Made by a program: the position numbers and the translations under genes | Notes under the pieces: generated by a model | Told to the model about the DNA's origin: nothing | The model's database searches: none | What the model saw: the letters and a program-made list of their open reading frames with translations, nothing else | Assembly (NCBI RefSeq): GCF_021347895.1 | Contig: NC_067115.1 | Coordinates: 12,422,064 to 12,486,063, forward strand | Origin: Acanthochromis polyacanthus | Taxonomy: Eukaryota; Chordata; Actinopteri; Pomacentridae | Reading direction: 5' to 3' | Length of the DNA: 64,000 nucleotides | Part shown: positions 12,389 to 26,060 of the stretch, piece by piece | Numbering within the stretch: position 1 is the first letter of the stretch | How the letters are laid out: each line of letters starts with the position of its first letter

Positions 12389-14080
12389 CTGCGTATACAC
12401 ACATCGCAAAGCACAAACAGGAGTTTCAGACATATTCCAAGAGAATTGCACCACCCTGTCCTTCACTTCAGCTGAATTATTAACGAAAAGAAGTTTCATT
12501 TGGAGATAAAATTCTTTTCATAATTAAACTCTGCTCTCTACTTAGTGTTCCATTAAAGCCACTACAGCACAAATTATCTTGTCGGCTACATTTTAGATAA
12601 ATTAAAAATGAAACAATAGAAGTGTCCACCTCAGCATGCTGTGACTACATTTCCTGTCACTTTATCAGGCATAAAAATAATAGAACAGTCTTAAATATTA
12701 TACTGTAGAACACAATACAAGGTCATTCATAATTGATTATTTTTAAGCGAAAGAATGAAAACGTATTACTAGAACACTTTGTATCAGGGCTGGTGTTCTC
12801 CACTATATTTCCCAGCCTGCTCTTTAACATGTCCCCTGAGTGTGTCCGACCGCCACACCAGCTTGTAAATTTAACATCTCCCCGAGGATGTTATATGCGT
12901 CTCGACTATCTGTTAGGACATCAATTTAGTGTAAAACCCTGCCAATTACACACCTGATGCATGCTATATATACACAAACTGTGAGTGTAAAGGAGTGAGG
13001 CGTAGATTCAGCGGTGCGTGTCCATGTGTGTGGCCAGTGAGAGCACGTTGCACTGGGTCAGGGTGTTTGTGTGTCTAGGTGTCAACAACCCTATGCCTCT
13101 GGACAGCAGCCGTTCATGCCCAGATGCCAAGTTTCTTCACTACGCTATGTGAGGTGTCAGCTAACATTTGCTAACGTAGCTAGTCAGCGCTAATTATAGC
13201 TACTTCACAGCACTGAATGTCGTAGGGTTACAGTGGGCCCCCAGAGCCGGCTGACGCAGGTTGGCTTACACCAGAATAAAAGTAGCTAGGAAGTTAAACT
13301 CGACCTGGATGCTGTTTTTTTTTTTCGTAGTGTTTCCATTAAACTCACTGACACTGAATTTCACCACCTATATATGTGATCACAGCTGTTGTCCGTCATT
13401 TGTTCAATCCAGTCCTAGAATGTGTGTATTATTACATAAAGCTGCATAAATCAAAAGGAAAAATGTTATATTTTCTTAACCGCAGACGTAGCAGCAACAA
13501 TATATGCTGAAACATATATACTGACAAATATGTACCAAAAGTGAATACAGTGTATTCACTTTTAAATACAAATTTATTAGACCACCACCCAGGGTAAGAT
13601 GTTTGGCACCGCTGCCCTACATTAACAGTACTGCTGATTATCAAAATATTTTTTTTATATTTCTGTAACTGTTAAGCTGCCAGTATGTGCAAGCTCTTCA
13701 ATCAAAATCAAAGTATCAAAATGATATCTTTAATGCTAAAATATAATTATTGTTTTTATCCACAAATTTTCAAAGAAAAAAGCAGAAAGAAAATAGTAAA
13801 GCTCACCATTATTTTTTCATTGAGATGCTAAATTACGGTTATTTGCTTGCATTTCTAAACAGAAAAATTGTTTCAGTGGTTGCATGTTATCCTTGATTAA
13901 TTTCTGACTTCCAGTGTGTTGGCTTAAATTTGGATATAAAAACGTGAATTCATTTTGAAATTTCTCGCTCCTGTTCAAAATTTTGAAGTGTAGGGAACTC
14001 ACAGAGAAAGACAGAGTTCGAACTTAATGATCCTGGTTGCTCTCTGAGACAAACAGGGCAAGATATTAAGTGTTCTCACA
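12389..14080. other. DOK7 intron 6, first part, nothing recognised
   Basis: AT-rich intron sequence. A somewhat more GC-rich stretch near 13000-13270 has no splice-flanked frame. No repeat class was identified. Confidence 0.5.
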
Positions 14081-14089
14081 GTTTGGTCA

Positions 14090-14900
14090 AGTATGCCGTA
14101 GATTTGATTTCAGAGACTGTTACAAATGTGCCAAGGAAGATTCCAAAAACTAAACCTAACTGAAGCAGATGTCAGGTACCTCAAGATTTGAAATAGAGAC
14201 AGAAGGAAGATCACTGCTGATCTTCAGGCAAAGATTAATCCTTCTAGATCAGAATCTGAGAAAGTCTCCAGGCAGACGGTTGAAGGAACGAGGCTTAATG
14301 GGAAGAATAGCTGCTAAGAAGAACATCCAAAAACACCTAAAATTTACCAGGGAGCACAAACACTGGATGGTAGATGACTGGAAGAAGGTACTCTGGACGG
14401 AAGAGTCCAAGATTTAATTCTTCGGTCAGCATCGTCATGTTTATGTCCGCAGAAAGGCTGGAGAACGTTTTGATGCATTGCATCCATAGAGAAAACATGG
14501 TTCAGGTTTCATTATAGCATGGGGTTCCATTTGTGGAAACAGCATGGGCAAATTAGTTAAAATCAGGGGTATCATAAACAAGAAGATCTACCACAACATT
14601 GTGGTGCATAATGGAACCTCTTAAAGATTGAACCTGATTGGTCGTGGGTTCATATATCAAGGAGACAATGAACCTCAAGCAGTGCAGAGACTACTGGACC
14701 AAGAAAAATGACTCTGGAGTACTGGAACCTATGACTGGCCAAGTCAAAGTCCACACTTGAATCCTATTGAAGAGAAGTGGGATGTATTGAATTAAGTTAA
14801 AAATAGATCGCACAAAATTTTTATCCAAAGCAAGTCTCTGGGAACAGCTGCAAGCTACAAACATGGATGCAAACAGTTGTTTTTGCATGTTTTATGAGGA
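14090..14900 (+). pseudogene. Tc1-like transposase remnant
   Basis: Scattered frames give GLMGRIAAKKNIQKHL, DDWKKVLWTEESKI, HRHVYVRRKAGERF, QGDNEPQAV and DWPSQSPHLNPIEEKW, the order and wording of a Tc1/mariner DDE transposase. Stops follow EESKI and occur several times later, and there are frame changes. The first catalytic Asp (usually in DESK) is Glu here, and the usual DNDPKH reads DNEPQ. Terminal inverted repeats were not found. It is a dead copy inside DOK7 intron 6. Confidence 0.88.
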
Positions 14901-15946
14901 AGGAAATGCATACAGCCCGTTTCTGAGACACCAAGGATGCACACTGTGAGCTTTGGTTAGAAACAGTCAATTCAAACAGAAACTTAAGTTGTTCAGAGGA
15001 AAACAAGAAAACTCCACAGGGCTCCTATAAGTACAAGACTTGAATAAATCTAGTTATGCTCCACAATAGAGCCAAAAAAGCAGCATGATACGGCAAGGTG
15101 TTCAAAGCGACAAACTCTTGGGCTCATTTTTGAGTTCGCTCAGGAGCTGAAAAGTGCAGTAGGGAGCTTCAGTTCTTGACAAGCAAGGTATAAATAATTC
15201 TGAGGCATATTGATCGAATGTATGATGGAAATGACTTGGAAAACTGGGTCCAGGTCAAAACAGTCCGATCTGATTTTACTTTTAAATCATAACTGACTCT
15301 GCAGAAAGTGTAGTTTGACACTGAAAGGTGAAGGTCTCCTCTGACAGTCTAATATTAAAAATTAAAGACTGGAAGATACAGTAATTGCTTTCCCCATGTC
15401 GACATCCATCTTAAATTTAAGTAAAGACAAATCCTGCGACACGTCTGTATACAGCACAGGCATATTCTCACGATGGGATACGTTTCTCTCCATGTCTATT
15501 TCAGAGATATTATAAAGGTGTCAGATCCTTGGTATGTGTTCTGTGCAAATTTTCTCTTGCCAACTGTCAATAAGCTCCTGAAGCAAATGCCTGTGAAATT
15601 AGCAGTGCATTACAAGTCACACACAAAAGGCATGGCCTCTTAATCTACAGGGTGACCTTTGGGGCTGAAGGCATGTGGTGTTTCCGTTAGCGTGTCGCCT
15701 GTAACAAATGCTAAACATGTGCACTAACCAGACAGTAAAACCTTATTATCGAAGTCACAAAGTCACATACTTAAGGGTCTGGTTGTGTAAGAACTGTAGG
15801 TGTCTTAATATATTCTGAAATGCATTCCAATCTCTAATATTTGCACACATTTCTGCACATATTTTTTGCAATTTTCAGTGGACTGCAGTTTGCAGTTTGT
15901 GTGTGATAATGCAGTTATATATGTATGTGTGTGTGTGTGTGTTCAC

Positions 15947-16066
15947 CTGGCAGGTTGGGTCGCACGCCATGCGGGGCCCTGCTGGGGGTGATGCCCCTGA
16001 CAATGCAGTCAAACAGAAAACTGATCTGCTCTCCTTCTGCACAGGACAAGAAGAAAACACCAGCCC
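15947..16066 (-). CDS. DOK7 exon 6 (PTB domain, C-terminal helix)
   Basis: A 120 nt exon with acceptor TTCCAG and donor CCAG|GTGAAC directly next to a short CA repeat. It encodes AGVFFLSCAEGEQISFLFDC then IVRGITPSRAPHGVRPNLP. Phase 1 at both ends. The intron before it (16067-25859) is the longest in the gene. Confidence 0.95.
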
Positions 16067-17628
16067 CTGGAAGATGGAAGTGGAATAAGACATACTGTAA
16101 ATAAGATGGATGACTTGAAAAAAGATGAGCTAGGAGAGAAAAACTGCATAAATCAGGAATAAACACGGAGTAGAATGCAGAGGTGGGAAAACTGTCTTCA
16201 TAAATGCTTAAAATATTGAATAAAATCTCATTTTTGAGCAAGGCTAAACACTATTCAGTGTGGTTCAGAAGGCTTGCTGTGAAGACAAGGCTGTTCTTTG
16301 AGCTTACAATGACCTTTTTCTTGGAAAAGGTTATGTAAAAAGTCTATCAATTCAGCTCCCATTCTTCTATCAAGCCCACGCAGAGGTAGGTGCTGGTAAA
16401 AACACAAACAGCAAAAAAAAAATCCTGAAACATCAAAATCTCCCATCACTGACATATTGAAGAGACAGTCACAAAGTAAGCCCTTACTCAGGGGTTTGAT
16501 GAAAAAAGAAAAAACATCTTTGTTCTAATGGAACTAAGTTTGCTCCTAATATAAAAAGAGAAACAGCTAAGAATGTAGGGCAGAAATAATATTTTCAAGC
16601 AACCAATATAAAAAAGAGTGAGTGTGTGTATGTAAAGACCTGTTCTATTCTTTGTATTACATTTTACCCACTAAACTACTTTTAAAAATCATGCATCCTG
16701 AGTAACTGAAAAGTATTTCTCACTTGAATTATCATCACCGAGTGTTAAATGTAATGGAAATCTGTCGGCCTCATTCGCCGTTATACATGTGGCTTTATCA
16801 CTACCAGCAACCTTTTTCATATTACACACATCCATTGATCCATTGTAAATGTGAAATATATTGATTGTGTGGGCATTAAAGTCTACAGGGCAGGAGTCTG
16901 AAGCATCAGTCAAAGATATGATCAATAGTCAGAACTGTACTTACATTTCCATAGATTATCTTGTGTCAATATGTTTAATAAATGCCACACTTTACTCCGA
17001 ACTTAATGTATGCATCGATATCAACACACACAGTGACGTCTGGGTCTGTAGCTCTTTCGACTCGCTGTTTAGAAAAAATCTGCACTGGGTTTGGGAAGCT
17101 TTTTTCCTTTAAATCAATTGTTTGTTTTCCTCAGAAAGTATAGGTTAGCATCACAACATTTTTAAAAAAGCAAATATATTCTAGTATTAAAAGGACAATT
17201 TGTTTCTGTTCGTATAAAAATATGTATTTTCTGCAGTTTTCACCAGGTATTTATTGGACCAGATGCTTGGGCTCCAAAGCAAATTTGACGTCGGCGTTAG
17301 CTGGCTCAACTATTCCTGAAACTCCTATCTGAGATGATGAGAATCATAACGGAGGTTATCAACTTTCTTTGTTAACCAGGGTTTCTTTGTCAGACTTTAC
17401 CATCAAAGGGGTGTTTGTCACATTATGACTCTTCCTCTCCACATACTTTTTCTACTGTAGCTGCATGGCTTTGTTCAGTGGAATGACTAACATGCAGCTC
17501 AACAGATCTGCACATATAATTTAGTACTTTAGCAGAGATTCTATGTTGCTCATAATATAGTCAAGCTTACAGCAGATTTAAATCCTAAACTCTTAGCAGA
17601 ACATCCAGAGCAGTTTAGCTGTGCAGCA

Positions 17629-17955
17629 TCAGTTACCATGGTGACCTAGCAGGTTAAAAGAGAGCCACCTCCATGACAATGACATCTCTTTTGGCCCAAC
17701 ATATCTCAATAATCCATTTACCTTGTATCGTAGTCTATCCCTCAGGTCCTCATGTATTTCTAACAAGTATGCCAAGTTCTGCTGCAGGAAAGTTCGTCTT
17801 AAAAGTAGCAGATTTGTCTTCTGGTCTTGGTCATGGTGCTTCATATTAAATACATGCTGAAGCTTTTTTCTTGTCTGTAATGTAAACCCCTTCCAGCCAA
17901 ACATCTGTGTCCATGATAACGGTGTTGATCTTATTGGTTCACAGACTTTTACCAA
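17629..17955 (-). other. Unrecognised open frame, 108 codons
   Basis: The frame starts MVKVCEPIRSTPLSWTQMFG and contains LLLRRTFLQQNLAYLLEIHE. The composition looks protein-like rather than random, and the frame is uninterrupted in AT-rich intron DNA. I do not recognise the family. It could be a fragment of a retroelement ORF or chance. No promoter, splice context or partner was seen. Confidence 0.2.
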
Positions 17956-18449
17956 CTACACATTAATATAAGCTAAGAGGCAGTGTTTTGTAATAAAGCA
18001 AAACCTGTTTTGTCTTTAAGATGCTTCACCACCTCTGACACTTCATCACTCCTGATGACAGGTCAGTCAGAGGGACAGTCAGAGACACTGTGACCTCTGT
18101 GGGTCATTGATACATTAATATCACCTCACAAGAGAGCTGTAAAAGTTGGATTTAACTTCCATTCACCCTCTGATCGGGATAGCAAAGAATCCTAAACCAA
18201 AGAAAAACACTGCAGCAAAAAGTGCTGTATAATATTTTATTGTGTGTGATGTGCAACACACAACACCTCCACACGTGCATCAGCGTACTACAAGAGGAGG
18301 CATGTGCATTCATACCCGCTGAGGGACATGGAAAGATTGCTGACATAGCATGTCAGCTTAAAATTGCTTTTATCTAGATCACAGGGTTTGATGGCCGTCC
18401 AAACTCTGCAGTGGATCATTTATTACTGTGCCTGCATGTGTGCACTAAA

Positions 18450-18452
<3 letters not shown>

Positions 18453-18545
<93 letters not shown>

Positions 18546-18549
18546 TGTG
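18453..18549. repeat. (GT)n microsatellite
   Basis: About 45 GT units, then GTTTGTGTG. It lies in DOK7 intron 5. Confidence 0.99.
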
Positions 18550-20569
18550 CTACAGGGTTGATACAAACACATGTGGTCCTGATAAGCCAGAAAATATCTG
18601 TCCGGTTAAGACGTGGGCTCGGCTCCAAATATCATCGATTACAGAACACAGTGGCCTCATTATCACATCTAATAGAGGCTGCAGCTCTAACATCGCTCTG
18701 AACACTGCTACAGATTGTGACTGTGCAATCAAAGGCCCACGTCCAACAGACACCTATGAATACCCCCAGCTCAAGTGATTACTGTCTACTGTAGAGAAAG
18801 ACTTTGCACAACACGACCGCCTGCTATCCCAAAGGAGCAGCTGGTTGGCTGTCAGGGAGTGTATGCATGCGTCAGTGCGTGAGTCCATGACAGTAAAAAG
18901 GCTTGTCATGTCACCGTGGTGCACATCTTCAACGATGCAGCCAGAATTTGTATCATCCGAGGCGCAGCTGACTTTCAAAATGCAGCCGCAGCAAAAAGCA
19001 CAGTGGAGCAGCATTAGATGACAGAGAGACCTTTTACTGGTTCAGTAGAGCAAAGACGGACTCAAGGGAAATTAAACCGCTGAGAAAAGGCATTTTATAA
19101 GGCGCCAGTTCAAGAAGTCAAAACCAATACAGAAGTATTAGTCTCTATTAGCACAAGTATTCCCAACTATTTGCACATTTTTGCATTGGTGATGGCCTGA
19201 CAATGTTCTGAGGAGCTCTTGAAATCAGTAGAGGAGCACAAAGGAAAGGTCATGCATGAGACAAAAACGTCCTCTCTAGATTTTGAATAAAAAGGAAATT
19301 TAGGCTTTTGTGCATAATTAAATGTGAAGCAATAAGCAGTATAATGTCTTCTGCTTGTGATTACAGGATATAGTTAATATGACTTCTAAGCAGTGCCGTG
19401 TTTGACCAATAATTCCAAAGTGGACAAACAAGTAACCACTGTTAGACTGATTTCAACTGTACAATTCTGCACTTTTGCTATGTAAAAATGACCCTTGCAT
19501 ACTCAAACAATCTACACAAATATTTTGACAGTAATATATTCTATAGTCTGACCAATATTAGATTTTTCCTATATTACAGAGTAGAATATATTTAGAATAG
19601 GATATGGAATACAACATACAGTGAATGCTAGATTGGTTCCAGATCCGATGTTTACTTCAGTTAATGTCTCAAATTTCTCTATTTGCATAAACCATATATA
19701 CATTTACACATTTTATTAAAATAAATAAAAAGTATAAGACATCAAATTAACTACATGCATGAGCTGGAACAAAACTAGTTTGTAATGAATGTTCTATATT
19801 ATATTCTAAAAAGTGTAATATTCACTAATGCTGAGGGTTTTTTTTCTATTTAGGTATATCACACATAACACAAGTGAACTCAATAGAAAAATTTCTGATG
19901 TCCTCTCCACCAAACTACATAGTCTCGACTATCAACAAAGCTATGAAATTCATGCTACAGATTTTCTCCTACCCGTTTTTCAGGTGGATGTAACGGTAAT
20001 CACAAACATGTTTTCTTCTTGCTTATCTAAATGTCAGCTTATGCAAAAATTATATATACTGGTAACAAACAGCAACTTACGGTCTGCTACTGCTACAACT
20101 TATCAAAGTATCCAAATAAACAGCTTTGTTTATGATTTTCTAAAAAATTTAAATTCTGCCCATGTGTGATGATAATCTTACCACAGCTTTACCAACAGTA
20201 AAAGAACAGTAACACTTACTGTAAGTCCTGATCCCTCTTCTCTCCTTCCTTTTTAATAGAACTAATTTAAAAAGTTTCTGCTGTTGCTCCTTGTGCTAAT
20301 GTAGACAAGTCTCTCTTTTGTTTTTGGAGACACTCATAGGGATCTTGCGTGCGTCTAATGCTGCAGTTATTTAATACACTAGCTGGAAGCCACATACTAA
20401 ACACTTTCAGTGTGTTGCAGCTTACCTGCCTGAAACAAAGTAAAATGCTTCTGGATCACATCTCCATGTCAGGGGATAATATAGAATTATGAGTAAATAA
20501 TAAAGATATCGAAGCTGTTGTTCCAGTTGCATAAATGTGTGAAGCTCTTTTGCTTTGGAAATGGGGATT

Positions 20570-20925
20570 CTCCATCCATCCATCCATTCTCTATACACCG
20601 CTTTATCCTCACTAGGGTCGCGGGGGGTGCTGGAGCCTAGCCCAGCTGACTCGGGTGAAGGCAGGGGACACCCTGGACAGGTCGCCAGTCTGTCGCAGGG
20701 CTACATATACAGACAAACAGTCACTCTCGCATTCGCACCTACGGGCAACCTCAGCATATTTTTGGACTGTGGGAGGAAGCCGGAGTACCCGGAGAAAACC
20801 CACGCATGCACAGGGAGAACATGCAAACTCCAAGCAGAAAGATCTCAGGCCCACCCCGGGATTCGAACCGGGATCTTCTTGCTGCAAGGCAAAAGATCTA
20901 ACCACCACCGTGCAGCGAAATGGGG
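20570..20925 (-). mobile_element. tRNA-derived SINE, minus orientation
   Basis: Read on the minus strand, the head (near 20925) begins GCACGGTGGTGGTTAGATC and carries a Pol III B-box GGTTCGAATCC within 60 nt. The body holds the well-known fish phrase on hyphenless TTGCATGTTCTCCC / GGTTTTCTCCGGGTACTCCG. The element ends in a (GGAT)n tail at about 20573-20587. It lies in DOK7 intron 5, in the same orientation as the gene. Confidence 0.85.
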
Positions 20926-21936
20926 ATTCTGATAGTTTTAAATAAACTCAATGGGGACACTCTCTCTGTGTGATGTTTTTGCACGAATATTGGTGCAGAA
21001 ATGTAGTAAAGTTTTGTGACTGGGTGCAGTTCAGAGTTGTGCTGTGTTGAAAATAATACCAAAATATTGCAAGGTCCGATCTAGTAAGATAGTCGTTCCA
21101 GAAAAGCAACTACGGAGATCATTCTGACTTTAAGCCGACACATTGAGTAGCTACTAAACTAATGGAAAGGAGCGCATGTGTTGAATGAGGCTTTACAAAT
21201 AATGAAGTTGAGGACATTCTGTAGGGCAAACGATGGCACCATTTTAAGCTTATCCTAAACCTAATTTTCTGAATTATGTTCTTTTAGGCTCCAATATTTG
21301 TCATGTTGCACTAATTCATGGGACAAAAATATTTTTACTCGTTATTTTTTTGGGGTAGCTTTTGGATAGAGCAAATCATTCACAATTATTTTTTGTTTGT
21401 GCACAAAAGGCTGAAAGTCTGCACACCACAAAACTATTTGCTTGCTTTGGAACATGTCATGCACTCTCACCAAATACAAATAAACATGCAAAAATGTAAA
21501 CTAACACTCTGCTCTACTTGCACCACATGCAAGGAATGTCACTTGCCGACTTGACTCTCAAGTCTCTTTATTTTCTGCTGCCCCTGTGTCTGATGGGTAA
21601 TATGTAGATGAGGTGAAGGTGAGGACTGTGATTGGACGTGTGGCCATCACACATTTTGTAGTTTGCTGAGCTTCCACTACAGGCGTGGGGTCTGGTATTT
21701 ATAGATCAAGTGCATTAGAGCACTGAAACTAGATCCTGGAGAGCTCATGGTTATTCTTGTACACACACACACACACAGGAAAAGACAGAAACGTACTGCA
21801 AAAATACCTTCAGGAATTTAAATGTGTTCACTTATCACTGGAGCATCTCTAAAACAATATATCACAGTGAGGAGGTAGCTCTCAACTAGAAGTTATTTCC
21901 AGACACCTGAATAAGAACACAGCAGCTGGTACCAAG

Positions 21937-22691
21937 TTAACCCTCTGAATCCAAACCAGTTTCTGAATGGTTTTTGTATCCATAGCATTTTTCCTCACTG
22001 TGGGTCATTATTCACTGCAACATAAAGTCCTGCACCTCGATGGAAACTAACTAGGCCTAGAAGTAGCGAGAACTCAGAAATGAATTTTGTGCAGTATCAC
22101 AAAGTTAGAATGCCATCAGTCATGGAAAACACTAAAGTTCAATACATTACCTTATTTATTTCACAAAAATCAGAAAAACAAGAAAAAAAACAAGTTCAAC
22201 ATTTTCAAAGTGCCTAGAGCTGTTACCACAACTGGAAAAAATGGTGGCTAAACACAGATGTTTTACTATCTACTTTTTTATTCTTCTATCCGTTCTGTGT
22301 CAGATGAAAGCCCCTGATTTTTTGTCATGCAACTGTTGGCCACAGCTGAGTCACTAATGTTTTCATAGCTGCAATGAAAAGTGCACAATTTTAAAAGCAT
22401 TTTGTTCTTTTACAGAATCTGGTTAATGCAGTTCATTTTTGGCTTTTAAAAAAAAAAACACATGTAGATTAAATTGATTTTTGATTAAATAATGTGATTT
22501 TAAGCTTAGATTTGGATAATTTTCTCAACCCAACTATACATCACAGATAAGAGATTCAAGGACCATAGGAAAGGTGAAAATCTGATGATTTTTTAATGTT
22601 TTGTAGTTTCTGTCTCTGATAAGCAATGGAATTTTGGCAATTTTTAAAATCTAACATGCCTTTCAAACTGAATCCTCTGAGATTCAGAGGG
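21937..22691. mobile_element. TTAA-type MITE, copy A (piggyBac-like ends)
   Basis: The left end is TTAA then CCCTCTGAATC. The right end is GATTCAGAGGG without a clean TTAA. The interior shares CATAAAGTCCTGCACCTC and TTTTGTGCAGTAT with copy B at 38263-39340. No transposase frame is present. The TTAA flank and CCC/GGG termini suggest piggyBac mobilisation. Confidence 0.65.
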
Positions 22692-23857
22692 AAACATTTA
22701 AACATGGAGTCATTAAATACATTTCTTGACGTCTATCTATCTCAATCTCGCACATATCCCCACCCAAAAACATAAAGCTGCCTCTCATTCTTTACAGTCA
22801 TGCCCACATCAGCTGCACATTCAGAGGATACCTAAACCCTGGCAACCACACAAACACAGCAGTATTTAGTGTACAGTGTGCACAGTTCACACGTGGAGTG
22901 CCATTTCTGACATGGATAAAGTTACCCTATAAACACCTGCAATAAATCAGATGTTTTCATATTGCAGAGTGTGTCTGAGTGACAGTTCTATCAACCTATG
23001 AGCACTACAGTGAAATGAAAAGGAGGATCTATTTATCTAGTAGAGGCCTTTAAAAGGGAGAGTTTAGTTTATCATATAGACTGTTCCTGGACCAAAGACT
23101 TAATGGTTGGTTAGACTTTTAAGTTTGACCTCAGACTTGATCAAAAGTCATTTTTAGCACCCTACCTGTGATTCTTTGATAGTCTGACTCACCGGATGTA
23201 GACTGTAGGTAAAAGTCTGCCATTTGTACAGCGCACTTCACACTACATACTTCTTTTTGTGCGCTGACAACCTTTCAGCATCAGTAAAGATTTGGATCAT
23301 GCAAGACAGACCTGCTCGTTTTCTTAAGCAACCCTTTTAATTAACTTTATGTGCAATTTCATTCAAAAAAATCTGATCACTCGCATTTCACCCGTGCTCC
23401 CACAATTGTCAAAATCATTTCATTGTGAATTTCAATGTCCCTACTCTGGTCTAATGCTCCATTTTCAATCAAAAATTTTATCTTATCTTTTATGCCAAAC
23501 ATATGTCTTTGTTGAATGTATTGTCATGGATTTTGTGACCTTCTGGATTTGTCCTTTAACCTATAATTTCCCCATTTAGTTATTGGATTCATACAGCTTC
23601 AAATGTGGTCAGAAGTTAACTGAAACACACCACCTTTGATCCTTCAAAAGAGACACTCTGCCATGTGTGCACCACATTTCACACAGCAGTCTTCTCCCTG
23701 TCCTATATTTGCATGGTACAGCTATTAAAATCCCCTTTACTATGGGAAACCAAAACAGCAACCTCTGAGCAACAACCAACATGCTTCAGCTTTTTCATGA
23801 AGATCTGGATTGCACAATATGGCAGGCATGTCTGGTTCTTTTGGTGAATTAGTCATT

Positions 23858-24398
23858 TTAACCCTTTAAGCTTCAGTGTACCGCCGGCGGTACACCTACT
23901 AATTTGCATAGGAATTTCAAGAATGTCCGACGGCCACAAACGCGCTTATACAAACACTATACACCGATGGAAAGCTTAGATTCTCATGAATCTGCCGGTA
24001 TAAACCACTTTCAGATGCGATTACCACAGCGGGTGAGAAAAACACATTTGTCTGACAAAAACAAATATTCATCCATCCGTTCTCTATACACGGCTTCAAC
24101 GCACACAGCGCGACTCACATTTCCGGGTTCATTATTATACACAAAAAAAAAGATTCCACAAAAAACGGCCATAATCCAACCTTTTACATCCAGATGACAC
24201 AAGCCAGGAAACTATTTTGTCCAAAACATGTCCTGAAGTCGGTATAAAATCCCCGAATCGGTCCTTTTCAAGGAAAAGCACCTCGCGATGCCCGTCCAAT
24301 ATTCCCCGTATTTTTCGTAATTTTTTTATTTAAAAATAGAATATTAGCGATTTTTTGTACTGAAAACGGCTGGAATTGACTGAAGCTTAAAGGGTTAA
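23858..24398. mobile_element. piggyBac-like MITE with TTAA duplication
   Basis: The 16 bp terminal inverted repeats are perfect: CCCTTTAAGCTTCAGT at 23862-23877 and its reverse complement at 24379-24394. Each is flanked by TTAA (23858-23861 and 24395-24398), the signature target duplication of the piggyBac superfamily. Total length is 541 bp with no transposase. A GCCGGC-centred palindrome lies just inside the left end. The intact ends suggest a fairly young copy. Confidence 0.88.
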
Positions 24399-25859
24399 TT
24401 AAGTTTATGTGCAAAGTCAGTAAGGAAAAGCTGTTTACTCACATTCTGTTGTAAATTCTCCTTTCTACTTCCATTTTCCCACGCTGTCAGAATCACCTCA
24501 ATCTCAATACAGTGTCACTACTCTCATCTAATGCTCTAGCTACCCATGTTCTTTGAGTAAATCCACCAGTAAACCCTGTTCTTTAAATGGAGTGTGAAGC
24601 TGTCACTCCTCCTTCCAGGAAATTTATTTTGCATCTCCGCTACTCCTCATCTTCACCTCATCCAGGATTGTCCAGAATATTTCAACCTGTCTTCATCAGC
24701 CATCTGCCAACTTTACTTCACCACCACAAACAACATCTGGACTCCAGGAGGTCGTGTCATCAACTCCTACCTTCATCTGTGACTGCGCTTTTTGAAATAG
24801 CTTCTCACTGGAGTCTAACTGCCAAAATACTTGATTTAGTATGATCATGTTTGCAAAAAAAAACAAACATTTGTTCTCCACTTTCTCAAGATCGCTTTAT
24901 CCTGATTGACAGTGCTCGCCTGCCTGCATGCAGATGTGCCATCAAAGCAAGTTACCCCAATACTACTGTGCAGGGCCCCGATCCTGGGCTTAGTGCCATT
25001 GAAAAGGAGTGTGAGTTTTTTTTAACCCTATAGCAGAATAATATTGGGGCAACTACATTGTTTTCCAGTACTGTGGCTGTTTTCCAGTACTGTGGCACCG
25101 TGGGGTGTTCTAACTGAGACTACACTTCCACCTTAAGACTACAAAGATGGAAATAAAATATTGACTGTATTTCTTCTTGTTCTTATGATCTCCAGAAAAC
25201 AATGTCAATGGTTCACCCATTTAGGTGCCTTTCTGGAGTTTACATCAAGATCATGTGATGTGACCAAAAGCAAGAAGCAGAACAACTAAACTGAACTCTG
25301 AACCCCAACAAGGAGGACAAAGTGCTCTAAAACACAAAAAAGGTGAACATTTGAACATGTAGACATTTTTGACAACTGGATAAATCTCATCTACAGAGGA
25401 AGATGATGTAAAATGAACATAAATGTTTTGTCAACTAGAAGCACTTTCTATTCATGTGAGGGTATCTTTTAAAATAGTCAAAAATATTTGGGGGAAACAT
25501 CAAATGAATCTGAATGTTCAGTGAGTATTTTTCACAAACTGAAACCTGCTATCTTTTATTCCCTTTTCCGAACTCTACAATCGTTCCTCTTGGAGAGATT
25601 TCTCCCCGATTGTTGAATAAGGGATAACGCTCTTTGATTCTGAGAGACTGACTTCCAAGTTAAGTTACTGTATCCATGACTTTCTATAATGTAGTTTCAG
25701 CCAGTAGAGCAGAGAAGAAAATACCAATAACAAGACAGAGCAAAGGATGTGAGACACTACACACCGCCAGTAATCATCTTTTAGTTGGTATTATTAAAGT
25801 GTTGCCCTTTCTGGCTGCGGCCAAGTGTGTAAATAAATAAGAGCTTCTCAGTTACTCAC

Positions 25860-26060
25860 AGTATCCACAGCGAGTTCCTCCTTCGAACACGAAGCCATTT
25901 TGCACGGCGCCGTATCGACGCAAGGCTGACAACTTCCAGTGGCCGATGACGACGGGAGGGAGGCATCTGGTGAGGACCAAGAGGTTGTTGCACAGGTGGA
26001 GGGAGGCGGGGCCGCTTTCCAGCTTGGTACCAGGTTCGACATTGACACTGAACCTGTGGA
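25860..26060 (-). CDS. DOK7 exon 5 (PTB domain, first part)
   Basis: A 201 nt exon with acceptor CTCTTCAG. A second AG eight bases further would break the frame. The donor is TACT|GTGAGT. It encodes PGTKLESGPASLHLCNNLLV, then WKLSALRRYGAV and FEGGTRCGY, the hallmark PTB residues that bind the MuSK NPXY-type motif. Confidence 0.96.

Larger units (their letters stand above)
16067..20560. other. DOK7 intron 5, proximal part
   Basis: AT-rich intron. It holds the (GT)n tract at 18453-18549 and an unexplained 108-codon minus-strand open frame at 17629-17955. Nothing else was recognised. Confidence 0.5.

Noticed and set aside
20612..20945. Possible tRNA gene or coding frame at the SINE
   Set aside because: The B-box belongs to a SINE head with no cloverleaf, and frames are SINE translations.
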